From JAJFKB01 sp965230515 (GTDB taxonomy: Bacteria > Pseudomonadota > Gammaproteobacteria > Pseudomonadales > IMCC2047): a stretch of DNA of 64,000 bases. The stretch lies in NCBI GenBank assembly GCA_965230515.1, contig OZ246007.1:2046001-2110000 (forward strand). Direction: 5' to 3'. Shown one piece after another: positions 45,763-54,311 of this stretch. The first letter of the stretch is position 1; each line of letters opens with the position of its first letter. Made by a program: the position numbers and the translations under genes. Below the pieces are notes generated by a model. It saw only the letters and a program-made list of their open reading frames with translations, made no database searches and was not told the origin of the DNA.

Positions 45763-47136
45763 ATGAAAATAATCATCCTTGGGGCAGGGCAGGTTGGTAC
45801 CACCGTTACAGAAACACTGGCTGGAGAAGCCAATGACATAACGGTTGTAGACCATGACGCGAAAAAGCTGGATGAGCTGAAGGATCGTCTGGATATCCGC
45901 ACCGTGCATGGCCGCGCTTCTTTTCCCAATATTCTACAACAGGCGGGAGCAGAAGATGCCGATATGCTGATCGCCTTAACCAGTAGCGATGAAACCAATA
46001 TGGTTGCCTGCCAGGTGGCCTACACGCTTTATCACACACCCCACAAAATCAGTCGTGTTCGCTCACCCGACTATCTGTCTCGCGGAAAGTTATTTAATCG
46101 CAAGGCCATCCCGGTTGACGAAATTATCAGCCCCCATCAGGAGGTTACAAATTATATCAGCCGCCTGATTAAATACCCGGGTGCACTTCAGGTTTTGAAT
46201 TTTGCCAGCGGTAAAGTACAGCTTGCGGGCGTAAGAGCCATCAAGGGTGGGCCGCTGGTGGGTCATGCGCTGAGAACCCTGCGCGAACATCTACCCTCGG
46301 TCGATACTCGTGTAGCGGCCATATACCGCCGTGGCTCAACCATTGTTCCTGAAGCGGATACCGTGATCGAGAACGAGGATGAGGTTTTCTTTATCGCTGC
46401 CAAACGGGATATCCGCCAGGTAATGAGCGAACTGCGTAAGGTGGATCGCGCCTATCGTAGCGTGGTCATAGTTGGCGGCGGTAATATCGGTGCCCGTCTG
46501 GCCAGCGAACTGGAAGATGATTACCAGGTTAAAATTCTGGAACGGGATATGGAGCGCTGCAAGGTTCTCTCCGAACAACTGAACAAGTCCATTGTATTGC
46601 ACGGCGACGCCTCAAATAAAGAGTTGCTGCTAGAGGAAAATATAGATCGGGCCGACGTCTTTTGTGCGCTGACTAACAATGATGAGATCAACATCATGGC
46701 ATCAATGCTGGCCAAGCGTCTGGGTGCCGGCAAGGTGATGACCCTGATTAATAACCCGGCATACGTGGATCTGGTGCAGGGTGGCGATATCGATATTGCC
46801 ATCTCTCCGCAACAGATTACTGTCAGCCGATTGTTACGCCATGTCAGGCGCGGCGATATTGTTAAAGTCCATTCACTCAGACGGGGAGCTGCCGAGTCGA
46901 TAGAGATTATCGCCAGAGGCGACAGAGACTCGTCCAAGGTTGTCGGCAAGCGACTGGAGCAGATTCAACTGCCAGAGGGAACCAGCATCGGCGCCATCGT
47001 CAGAGATCGTGAAGTATTGATTGCACATCACGATGTGGTGGTACAAACAGATGATCATGTCATCCTGTTTTTGCCTGACAAAAGCAAGGTACCTGAGGTG
47101 GAGCGATTATTTCAGGTCAGCCTGAGTTTCTTTTAA
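45763..47136 (+). CDS. trkA: Trk potassium uptake regulator TrkA
   Basis: A 457-aa peripheral membrane protein that gates TrkH/TrkG potassium channels. It has two tandem RCK modules: N-terminal NAD-binding IIILGAGQVGTTVTETL with TRK-C, then a second VVIVGGGNIGARLASEL with TRK-C. The length equals E. coli TrkA (458 aa). trkH follows after 22 nt, so the pump and its regulator are made together. Confidence 0.96.
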   Translation: MKIIILGAGQVGTTVTETLAGEANDITVVDHDAKKLDELKDRLDIRTVHGRASFPNILQQAGAEDADMLIALTSSDETNMVACQVAYTLYHTPHKISRVRSPDYLSRGKLFNRKAIPVDEIISPHQEVTNYISRLIKYPGALQVLNFASGKVQLAGVRAIKGGPLVGHALRTLREHLPSVDTRVAAIYRRGSTIVPEADTVIENEDEVFFIAAKRDIRQVMSELRKVDRAYRSVVIVGGGNIGARLASELEDDYQVKILERDMERCKVLSEQLNKSIVLHGDASNKELLLEENIDRADVFCALTNNDEINIMASMLAKRLGAGKVMTLINNPAYVDLVQGGDIDIAISPQQITVSRLLRHVRRGDIVKVHSLRRGAAESIEIIARGDRDSSKVVGKRLEQIQLPEGTSIGAIVRDREVLIAHHDVVVQTDDHVILFLPDKSKVPEVERLFQVSLSFF

Positions 47137-47158
47137 CAGGGATCACTAAGACTCAACC

Positions 47159-48607
47159 ATGCACTTTACGGTGATTTTACGCATTCTGGGCATCCTGCTG
47201 ATGGTATTCAGCTTGACCATGGTGATTCCATTGATGGTCAGTTTGATCTATAGCGAGTCTGCAAGTGATGCCTTTTTGATGGCATTTGGTATCACTTTTT
47301 GTACCGGTCTGCTCATCTGGTTACCTTTTCAACGCTTTCAGCATGAACTTCGCACACGCGACGGATTTATCATTACCGCGCTTTTCTGGACCGTACTTGG
47401 CTTATTTGGAGCTCTGCCTTTTTATCTTTCCCAAGGACTGGCGCTGAGTCCTGTTGATGCGGTTTTTGAATCGGTATCTGGCCTGACCACCACTGGTGCC
47501 ACAGTCATTACAGGTATCGACCATTTACCCAACTCTCTGCTCTATTATCGTCAGCAACTGCAGTGGCTGGGCGGTATGGGCATTATCGTGCTGGCTGTCG
47601 CCATCCTGCCGATGCTGGGCATCGGGGGCATGCAGCTCTATCGGGCTGAAACACCAGGGCCGGTAAAAGACAGCAAACTAACCCCGCGCATAACCGAAAC
47701 GGCAAAAGCACTTTGGTATATCTATGCCACGCTCACCATCCTCTGTTTCCTCGCCTACTGGAATGCCGGAATGTCCGCATTCGATGCCATCTGCCACAGC
47801 TTCTCGACCGTGGCCATTGGCGGTTTCTCGACCCATGATGCCAGTCTGGGTTACTTTAACAGCCCGGTCATCGAAGGGATTGCCATCGTATTCATGCTGC
47901 TATCGGGCATTAATTTCGGATTGCATTTCTTCGCCTGGCAAAACCGTCGAATCGGGCACTACTTTGCCGACCCGGAGTTTCGCTTCTACTTGACCATTCT
48001 GGCGGTGGTGACCTTAACCACCTGCGCCATTCTCATCTACAGCGATACCTACCCGCCGCTAACGGCGCTGCGCACCAGCCTTTTTGAGGTGGTTTCGGTG
48101 GCAACAACCACCGGATATGCGACCGCAGATTTCGCACACTGGCCCAGCCTGTTACCTTTCCTGCTATTCTTAGCTGCTTTTTCCGGTGGCTGTGCCGGGT
48201 CAACGGGCGGCGGCATGAAGGTTATTCGAATCCTGCTTTTGTACAAACAAGGTATTCGCGAGGTTAAGCGACTGATTCATCCGAACGGCGTGTTTTCCAT
48301 CAAACTGGGTAACCAGCCTGTTTCTGAAAGGGTCATTGAGGCGGTATGGGGATTTTTCTCCGTTTATATGCTGGTTTTTGTCTTTATGCTGATGGCACTC
48401 CTGGCAACTGGTATTGATCAGGTGACCGCCTGGTCCGCTGTAGGCGCGACGCTGAATAATCTCGGGCCCGGTCTGGGCGGGGTTTCTGCCCACTATGGCG
48501 ACCTGAACGATCCGGCAAAGTGGGTACTCTGTCTGGCCATGCTGTTAGGACGACTAGAGGTATTCACGCTAATCGTTATTTTCTCTCCTATGTTTTGGCG
48601 AAAATAA
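47159..48607 (+). CDS. trkH: Trk potassium uptake channel TrkH
   Basis: A 482-aa potassium translocating membrane protein with four selectivity-loop repeats, of which SVSGLTTTGATVI, HSFSTVAIGGFSTHD, TTTGYATADF and GATLNNLGPG are readable. Many hydrophobic helices and the final EVFTLIVIFSPMFWRK are typical of TrkH. It acts with TrkA for K+ uptake driven by proton-motive force and ATP. It closes the def operon; the next gene starts 58 nt on. Confidence 0.95.
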   Translation: MHFTVILRILGILLMVFSLTMVIPLMVSLIYSESASDAFLMAFGITFCTGLLIWLPFQRFQHELRTRDGFIITALFWTVLGLFGALPFYLSQGLALSPVDAVFESVSGLTTTGATVITGIDHLPNSLLYYRQQLQWLGGMGIIVLAVAILPMLGIGGMQLYRAETPGPVKDSKLTPRITETAKALWYIYATLTILCFLAYWNAGMSAFDAICHSFSTVAIGGFSTHDASLGYFNSPVIEGIAIVFMLLSGINFGLHFFAWQNRRIGHYFADPEFRFYLTILAVVTLTTCAILIYSDTYPPLTALRTSLFEVVSVATTTGYATADFAHWPSLLPFLLFLAAFSGGCAGSTGGGMKVIRILLLYKQGIREVKRLIHPNGVFSIKLGNQPVSERVIEAVWGFFSVYMLVFVFMLMALLATGIDQVTAWSAVGATLNNLGPGLGGVSAHYGDLNDPAKWVLCLAMLLGRLEVFTLIVIFSPMFWRK

Positions 48608-48665
48608 GCTTTTATCAACAGATCGCGACTTTTACGATCTAAATAACGCTTTTTATCGTCATCTT

Positions 48666-49559
48666 ATGAACGGATCATCAATGAGCGGTTTTTTGTTTGT
48701 CATTACCGTGCTGTTCTGGGGTACCACCTGGATCGCCATCAAATTCCAACTCACCAGCGTCGCACCAGAGGTGTCTCTGGTGTACCGCTTTGCCGCGGCT
48801 TCTATCATTTTCTTTATCTGGGCAGCCCTGCGTCGACAAAAACTGAGTGTCGGTGCTACCAACCACCGATATTTGGCGATGCTTGGCTTTCTGATGTTTG
48901 GTATGAATTACCTGCTTACCTATTGGGCGGCTGGCGCGATTACTTCCGGCCTGCTCGCCACCGTATTTTCTTTGGCGCCGGTGGTCAATATTGTCTTTGA
49001 TCGAATATTTTTTGCTCGACCGATCGAATTGCGTATGCTGCTTGGCGCCTTACTTGGCACTGGCGGGATAGCCTTGATTTTCTGGCCGGAGTTTTCCAAC
49101 CTTGCTTTGGGCAACGAGGTTTTACTGTCCCTGTTTTTCTGTTTTTGCGCTATTATCTCCTTCTCACTGGGCAATATGGTTTCGGTTCGAAATCAGGCTG
49201 TAGCGCTACCGGTATTAACCTGTAACGCATATGGCATGCTTTATGGGGCGCTATTTTTATCGCTGTTCGCTACACTGAATGGCAACTCCTTTACCTTTGA
49301 TACCAGCGTCAGTTATATCTCTTCGCTGATCTTTCTGGTCGTGGTGGGCACAGTACTGTCTTTCGTCTGTTATTTAACGCTGATGTCTCGAATTGGCCCT
49401 AGCAGAGCGGCCTATACCACTATTTTCTTTCCTATCGTTGCGTTGCTGATATCCACCTATTACGAGAACTTTCAGTGGACAACGACCAACTTTGCGGGCG
49501 TGGCAATGGCGCTTTGCAGCAGTCTGTTTGTGATTAAGCGGCCTACATCCAAAGATTAG
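48666..49559 (+). CDS. EamA/DMT-family transporter
   Basis: A 297-aa inner-membrane transporter with about ten helices in two EamA repeats. The first repeat includes FLFVITVLFWGTTWIAIKFQL and the second LFFCFCAIISFSLGNMVSVRNQ ... YTTIFFPIVALLISTYYENFQWT, both typical of the drug/metabolite transporter superfamily. The substrate cannot be predicted. It is convergent with the hydroxyacid dehydrogenase gene, with only 22 nt between stops. Confidence 0.87.
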   Translation: MNGSSMSGFLFVITVLFWGTTWIAIKFQLTSVAPEVSLVYRFAAASIIFFIWAALRRQKLSVGATNHRYLAMLGFLMFGMNYLLTYWAAGAITSGLLATVFSLAPVVNIVFDRIFFARPIELRMLLGALLGTGGIALIFWPEFSNLALGNEVLLSLFFCFCAIISFSLGNMVSVRNQAVALPVLTCNAYGMLYGALFLSLFATLNGNSFTFDTSVSYISSLIFLVVVGTVLSFVCYLTLMSRIGPSRAAYTTIFFPIVALLISTYYENFQWTTTNFAGVAMALCSSLFVIKRPTSKD

Positions 49560-49581
49560 ACTGCCCTCTACTGCCTTACAT

Positions 49582-50964
49582 TTACAGTTCAATAATTCGG
49601 CCGGGATTGAGTATTTGATGCGGATCCAATGCCAACTTTAGTTGTTTCATCAGGTTCCGTTCCTCCTCACTGCGAGAAAGCGGCAGATATTTCTTCTTCA
49701 GTTTGCCGATACCGTGCTCAGCTGATACCGATCCCTGGTACTGCCCGACTTTCTGATAAACAAGCTCCGAGATAGCAGGCCCGTCATTCACATCCTTCAG
49801 ACCAATAGCGAGATGCAGATTACTGTCACCAATATGGCCAAATAGCAATAAACACGCTTCCGGAAACTGTTTGTTCAACGGCTGCTCTACCGCATTCACA
49901 AACGCAGAGATATCACGTATCGGAATACTGACATCAAACCCCAATGCCGGAGATAACTGACCAAGTGCTTCGCCAATCCCGTCTCTAATCTGCCAGAAGG
50001 TATCTGCTTCACGACTGGATTGAGCCACCAGCACATCCTGTAACAAACCCATTTCCAGCGCCCCACCCAGCATACCTTCAAACATTTCGGTCATTTGAGT
50101 GTTATCTGCACCCTGATATTGAATTAAGGCATAGGATGCATAGTGCTGTGAAAATGGATTTACCAGAGTATCTGAATTCTCCAGGATATAGTCATAGTAG
50201 TTCGACCACATCACTTCAAAAGCGGTCACACCTCCGGCAAGCTCTGTTTGCGCATGTTTAAACAATTGAACGAGACATTTAAAATCGGGGGCGGCACAAA
50301 GTGCTGTGTAGGTTGCCTGCGGCCGGGTTTGCAGTTTTAGCACGACTCGTGTCACCACTCCTAAAGTGCCTTCGCTACCTATAAAGAGTTGTTTTAAATC
50401 ATAACCGGTATTGTTTTTTATAACCTTGTTCATAGAGCTGATCACGCGGCCATCAGCCAATACCGCCTCCATACCCAACACCAGTTCCCGGGTCATACCA
50501 TAGCGTACCACCTGATTCCCTCCGGCATTGGTGCTGACATTGCCGCCGATTGTGCAGGATCCTCTGGCACCCAGATCCAGCGGCAGATAACAGCCTGCTT
50601 CCAGCGCCACCTCCTGTGCCTGCTGCAAAGGTGTCCCGGCCCAAAGTGTCATGGTCATTGAATCCGTATCGATCTCCTCGATACCGGTCATGCGCTCCAG
50701 GGACAGTGCAACCTCATCGGCTTCAGGTGTTGCCGCGCCGGCTAATCCAGTCATGCCTCCCTGGGTAACAATGGCCTGTTGATGGGTGTTACACAGACGC
50801 AATATGGTCGACACCTCGGAGGTATCTGTCGGGCGCAACACTGCTTTGGGCGTAACAGGATCGACACCACTCCAGTCAGCGCAGTATTTGTCGCCAATCT
50901 GCTCACCGAGTAACAGTGTTTTACTATCAAACTGCTCCTTGAACTGATCAATCAACGTTTTCAT
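49582..50964 (-). CDS. FAD-linked D-2-hydroxyacid dehydrogenase (GlcD/D2HGDH-like)
   Basis: A 460-aa flavoprotein of the VAO/PCMH family. The FAD-binding part shows VTQGGMTGLAGAATP and LDLGARGSCTIGGNVSTNAGGNQVVRYGMTRELVLG. The C-terminal FAD-oxidase part ends with SAEHGIGKLKKKYL and LDPHQILNPGRI, with HIGDSNLH as metal/substrate site. Relatives oxidise D-lactate, D-2-hydroxyglutarate or glycolate. It overlaps the FMN-dependent oxidase gene by 4 nt, so the pair could handle both enantiomers of a 2-hydroxyacid. The exact substrate is open. Confidence 0.85.
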   Translation of the reverse strand: MKTLIDQFKEQFDSKTLLLGEQIGDKYCADWSGVDPVTPKAVLRPTDTSEVSTILRLCNTHQQAIVTQGGMTGLAGAATPEADEVALSLERMTGIEEIDTDSMTMTLWAGTPLQQAQEVALEAGCYLPLDLGARGSCTIGGNVSTNAGGNQVVRYGMTRELVLGMEAVLADGRVISSMNKVIKNNTGYDLKQLFIGSEGTLGVVTRVVLKLQTRPQATYTALCAAPDFKCLVQLFKHAQTELAGGVTAFEVMWSNYYDYILENSDTLVNPFSQHYASYALIQYQGADNTQMTEMFEGMLGGALEMGLLQDVLVAQSSREADTFWQIRDGIGEALGQLSPALGFDVSIPIRDISAFVNAVEQPLNKQFPEACLLLFGHIGDSNLHLAIGLKDVNDGPAISELVYQKVGQYQGSVSAEHGIGKLKKKYLPLSRSEEERNLMKQLKLALDPHQILNPGRIIEL

Positions 50965-52118
50965 TTACCAACCCTGACGTAGTCCCGGTTTAACTCCGCC
51001 ATTGATCGGCAGCCCAATAATTGCATATCACGAACAACCTCTTCACATATCAGGCCCAACGCCCGCTGCACGCCCGCCTGTCCGGCTGCGCTCAAACCAT
51101 AAATGTAGGGCCTGCCAATCATGCACGCTTTAGCCCCCAGAGCTACGGCTTTAATCACATCAGTACCACGGCGTATTCCACTATCTATTACAATTTCCAG
51201 GGAATCTCCAACGCAATCGACAATTTCCGGCAATATATCAATCGGCGCAACCGTATGATCCAACTGGCGCCCCCCATGGTTTGATAAAACCAGCCCATCG
51301 ACACCTGATTGAACAGCCCGTTCCGCGTCTTCTGCACAGAGCACCCCTTTGATTAACAGTGGCCCGTCAAACTGTTCGCGCAACCAAACCACATCATTCC
51401 AGGTTACCGAAGGTGTTAGTTGCTTGGTCACATACTCCAAAAGCGTTGTTTTGCCCTCACTACCGGCTATTCGATCACCGCTGACGTTCGCGGTGGTGAC
51501 TTTAGGTTTGGTCAGGTAATCCCAGCACCAGGCAGGATGCAAAGTTGTTTCCAGTATAGTTTTCAGGCTGGGGTGCGGAGGAACACTAAAACCGTTACGC
51601 AGATCCTGCTCTCGATTGCCACCAATAAATGCATCCACTGTGAGACACAGCGCGCTATATCCTGAATCTTTGGCGCGATCTACCAGCTCTTTCACCAGAC
51701 CTTTATCCCGATACATATAAAGCTGGAACCATTTGGGCCCCGGTTCCTGAGCCACCGTTTCCATTGGAATACTTGCCAGTGTGGAAAGTGTAAAAATTAT
51801 TCCGGCTTCACCAGCCGCACGTGCAGATGCCAGCTCTCCCTGATCGTGAAACAGCCGCGGAAGGGCAACTGGCGCACAAATCACCGGTGCGGCTGAATGC
51901 TGACCAAGTATGGTGGTTGAAATATCGGTATCCGCAACATCAACAAGTACGCGCGGAACCAATTCAATGCGATCAAAGGCACTTCGATTACGTTTGCCGG
52001 CAACACCATCCTCCGCAAATCCGTCCAGATAACCAAACATTGCCTTTGGTAAACGTCGCTTGGCTCTTTTGCGCAAGTCAGCAACGTTGTAACAGGCCGA
52101 TAAACCAGTATTAAACAT
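50961..52118 (-). CDS. FMN-dependent L-2-hydroxyacid oxidase/dehydrogenase (LldD-like)
   Basis: A 385-aa TIM-barrel enzyme of the L-lactate dehydrogenase/glycolate oxidase family. Motifs are YLDGFAEDG, WFQLYMYRDKGLVKELVDRAKDSGY, the catalytic histidine in LVLSNHGGRQLDHT and the FMN-phosphate segment IDSGIRRGTDVIKAVALGAKACMIGRPY. I prefer the ATG at 52118 because GGGA lies 6 nt upstream; an ATG at 52124 has no such spacing. It overlaps the FAD dehydrogenase gene (ATGA) and is 24 nt after the transporter gene, forming one operon. Confidence 0.88.
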   Translation of the reverse strand: MFNTGLSACYNVADLRKRAKRRLPKAMFGYLDGFAEDGVAGKRNRSAFDRIELVPRVLVDVADTDISTTILGQHSAAPVICAPVALPRLFHDQGELASARAAGEAGIIFTLSTLASIPMETVAQEPGPKWFQLYMYRDKGLVKELVDRAKDSGYSALCLTVDAFIGGNREQDLRNGFSVPPHPSLKTILETTLHPAWCWDYLTKPKVTTANVSGDRIAGSEGKTTLLEYVTKQLTPSVTWNDVVWLREQFDGPLLIKGVLCAEDAERAVQSGVDGLVLSNHGGRQLDHTVAPIDILPEIVDCVGDSLEIVIDSGIRRGTDVIKAVALGAKACMIGRPYIYGLSAAGQAGVQRALGLICEEVVRDMQLLGCRSMAELNRDYVRVGK

Positions 52119-52141
52119 GATCATTCCCAGGCGTTAATCGC

Positions 52142-53398
52142 CTAACTAAAGACTCCAAAATAGAGATAACAAACGGCAAATCCTGCTAACGCAAATATTC
52201 CAGTCCAACTCCACCACCTCAACCAGGCAGCCGGCTGAAGCTCTTTTGCCACAGCCTCCGAGAACATTGCTCGATGATTGATAAAGGCTATAAGCGGGGC
52301 CACCAGGAACGCGACACTGGTTGCAAAATCGATAAAACTCTTAAAAGAGCGCATAAACAGTAATACGATCAGTATTGCACCAATACATTGAATCGTAATA
52401 AACAGATTAAACCGGCTCTTTCCCGGTTGCGCCTTTGTCCGACCTGAGAAAAACGTATCCAGCAGGTTATCCGTAGCTCGTGGACAGGCATCCATTAGTG
52501 TGAGCAGTGTCGAGACCATAATTGCGATAGCAGCAACGGCGATGATGGGGTACGCCCAGGGCCCTATCGCTGCTGTAAACAACCCCATAAACTGGCCGGC
52601 AAATCCCGCTGCCGATGCCGCAACGGCGACCCCTTCCTGATGCATAAAAACAGCGCCGAGCATAAGAAAACAAAATGCCAGTAATGCGGTGCCGACGTAG
52701 CCCACATTAAAGTCAAATCGCGCTTCTGCGGGTGTCACAGGACGCTGGATATCCTTTGATTTTGCACAGACCCATAGCGATTGAAAAACCGATGCCCCAA
52801 TGGCCGTAGGCATCCAACCAGCAAACGCAATGATAAACAGTAGTGTTTTCAGATCTCCGATCTGTAGATCCTGCTGAACAGCCCGATGAAACTGAATTTG
52901 GGGCAACGCTAACACAACCGCAACGATGATAAGCAGGGTGAACAGCAGCACAAACAGGGTCGTCACTTTTTCAAACAGGTGGTATTTTCCAGACACCAGC
53001 AACAGGCTGCTGCCTATCAGAAGCAAACTGGTCATGAGTATAGGGTTAAACCCCAACCCTAGAATATTGTTAATCAGGCCACCGGTTATTAACGCTACCG
53101 CGGAGGTGGCGATAAACATACTGACCAAGAGCTCCATCATAAAGAATGCAACCGCCCAGCGCCCTTGTCGCCGGTAGTTTTCAATCAACGACTCTCCCGT
53201 TGCCGCAGCGTAAGCTGATCCGAAATAGAAGGCAGGGTATTTGATAAAGCAGGCCAGCACGATCACCCACCAAAGCAGCAGGCCGTAATCTGCTCCGGCG
53301 CGAGTCGACTGAACGAGGTGCGATGTACCAACACAGGCTGCCGCAAAAAGCATCCCGGGCCCCATTTTTTCACTTACGCTTTTTAAATAACTGTTCAT
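52142..53398 (-). CDS. Nramp-fold transporter lacking the metal-binding motifs
   Basis: A 418-aa inner-membrane protein with about eleven helices. It aligns with the Nramp family from the first helix (KMGPGMLFAAACVGTSHLVQSTRAGADYG, compare GPGLL...DPGN..T...AG..YG). The metal-site DPGN is replaced by GTSH (residues 24-27) and the helix-6 MPH by MPT (GWMPTAIGASVFQS). A canonical Mn/Fe transporter is therefore unlikely. It heads the operon with two 2-hydroxyacid oxidoreductases, so a carboxylate or other organic substrate is a reasonable guess. It is divergent from the marR gene. Confidence 0.75.
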   Translation of the reverse strand: MNSYLKSVSEKMGPGMLFAAACVGTSHLVQSTRAGADYGLLLWWVIVLACFIKYPAFYFGSAYAAATGESLIENYRRQGRWAVAFFMMELLVSMFIATSAVALITGGLINNILGLGFNPILMTSLLLIGSSLLLVSGKYHLFEKVTTLFVLLFTLLIIVAVVLALPQIQFHRAVQQDLQIGDLKTLLFIIAFAGWMPTAIGASVFQSLWVCAKSKDIQRPVTPAEARFDFNVGYVGTALLAFCFLMLGAVFMHQEGVAVAASAAGFAGQFMGLFTAAIGPWAYPIIAVAAIAIMVSTLLTLMDACPRATDNLLDTFFSGRTKAQPGKSRFNLFITIQCIGAILIVLLFMRSFKSFIDFATSVAFLVAPLIAFINHRAMFSEAVAKELQPAAWLRWWSWTGIFALAGFAVCYLYFGVFS

Positions 53399-53532
53399 TT
53401 TCTCTAACTGGATTAACCGTGATTGATTGTTATCTGGCTACTGAAATGATTTTGTTGATGGTACAGAACACCACATTTTGCCGAACAAATTACATCTTGT
53501 TTTATGAAATATCAATTATTTTATTGAATCTT

Positions 53533-53542
53533 CAACTAATTA
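53533..53542. promoter_or_regulatory. TAATTAGTTG-type site in the marR/transporter divergent region
   Basis: CAACTAATTA, the reverse complement of TAATTAGTTG, lies between the divergent Nramp-like and marR genes. The same 10-mer core recurs twice upstream of the TonB receptor gene. It is a likely binding site for the MarR regulator encoded 61 nt to the right. Confidence 0.5.
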
Positions 53543-53602
53543 GTATGTATTATTTACCTCAGTAACATAATGAGTCTTTACTGATAATAGAGATACACGG
53601 CG

Positions 53603-54154
53603 ATGGCCCAGCGCAAAAAAACACACTCTACCGCAAAGATCAAAAGCACTTCCGCTCTACGAAAAACCGAGCAGGTGAAGTTCCCGATTGACCTACAGAC
53701 CTTCCTGCCTTTTCGTTTTTTCCAAATGGGTTTAAGAATGTCCGACGCTGGTAACAAGCTTTCCCAACTCATTCGCGAATCCGATGTGCCTATCGGTGAT
53801 CGTGAGTGGCGCGTTATTGCTTTATTAGGTTCCTATGGTGGCCTGACCAATGGCCAGCTGGCCAAGATTTCAAGCCTGGATGCCGCTACCATTTCCAGGG
53901 CTGTAAAAACGTTAAAGGGCATTGGCTTTGTCGATACCATGCAGTCAAAAAGGGATCGTCGTCGATTGTTGATTTTCCTTACTAAAGCTGGCGCTCGCTA
54001 CCATGACCAGATTACTCCAAAGCGTATTGAAACCGGAGAACTGATCGCCGCAGGCCTCACCAACCAGGAACTAAAATCATTGCTTCGTATGTTAGACAAA
54101 ATTGACCGTCATCTTGAACACCTTGAAAGTGAGCTTGATGATGAGTGGGAGTAA
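53603..54154 (+). CDS. MarR-family transcriptional regulator
   Basis: A 183-aa winged-helix regulator. A basic N-terminal extension of about 45 residues precedes the MarR core, in which LTNGQLAKISSLDAATISRAVKTLKGIGFVDTMQSKRDRRRLLIFLTKAGARYHDQI gives the recognition helix and the wing. It lies between two target candidates: the divergent transporter/hydroxyacid oxidoreductase operon and the TonB receptor gene downstream. MarR proteins usually repress such genes until a small aromatic or carboxylate ligand binds. Confidence 0.88.
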   Translation: MAQRKKTHSTAKIKSTSALRKTEQVKFPIDLQTFLPFRFFQMGLRMSDAGNKLSQLIRESDVPIGDREWRVIALLGSYGGLTNGQLAKISSLDAATISRAVKTLKGIGFVDTMQSKRDRRRLLIFLTKAGARYHDQITPKRIETGELIAAGLTNQELKSLLRMLDKIDRHLEHLESELDDEWE

Positions 54155-54190
54155 CAAGCTGACCAAACAGCAGCCTGTAGAATTAATAAT

Positions 54191-54242
54191 AAATTAGTTG
54201 CAATCATTATAGTTAATTTTCATTCGCACCTAATTAGTTGCA
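54191..54242. promoter_or_regulatory. Two direct TTAGTTGCA sites upstream of TonB receptor
   Basis: AAATTAGTTGCA (54191-54202) and TAATTAGTTGCA (54231-54242) share 11 of 12 bases and start exactly 40 bp apart, about four helical turns, so they lie on one face of the DNA. The second is part of a near-perfect 16-bp palindrome GCACCTAATTAGTTGC (54226-54241, one mismatch pair). Size and symmetry fit a MarR operator. The receptor ATG is at 54312. Confidence 0.6.
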
Positions 54243-54311
54243 CCTTCAAGTATTAATAAATATAATCGTCGCCAGAATAATCAATAAATAAATCATCCGG
54301 GAGGGGAAACC

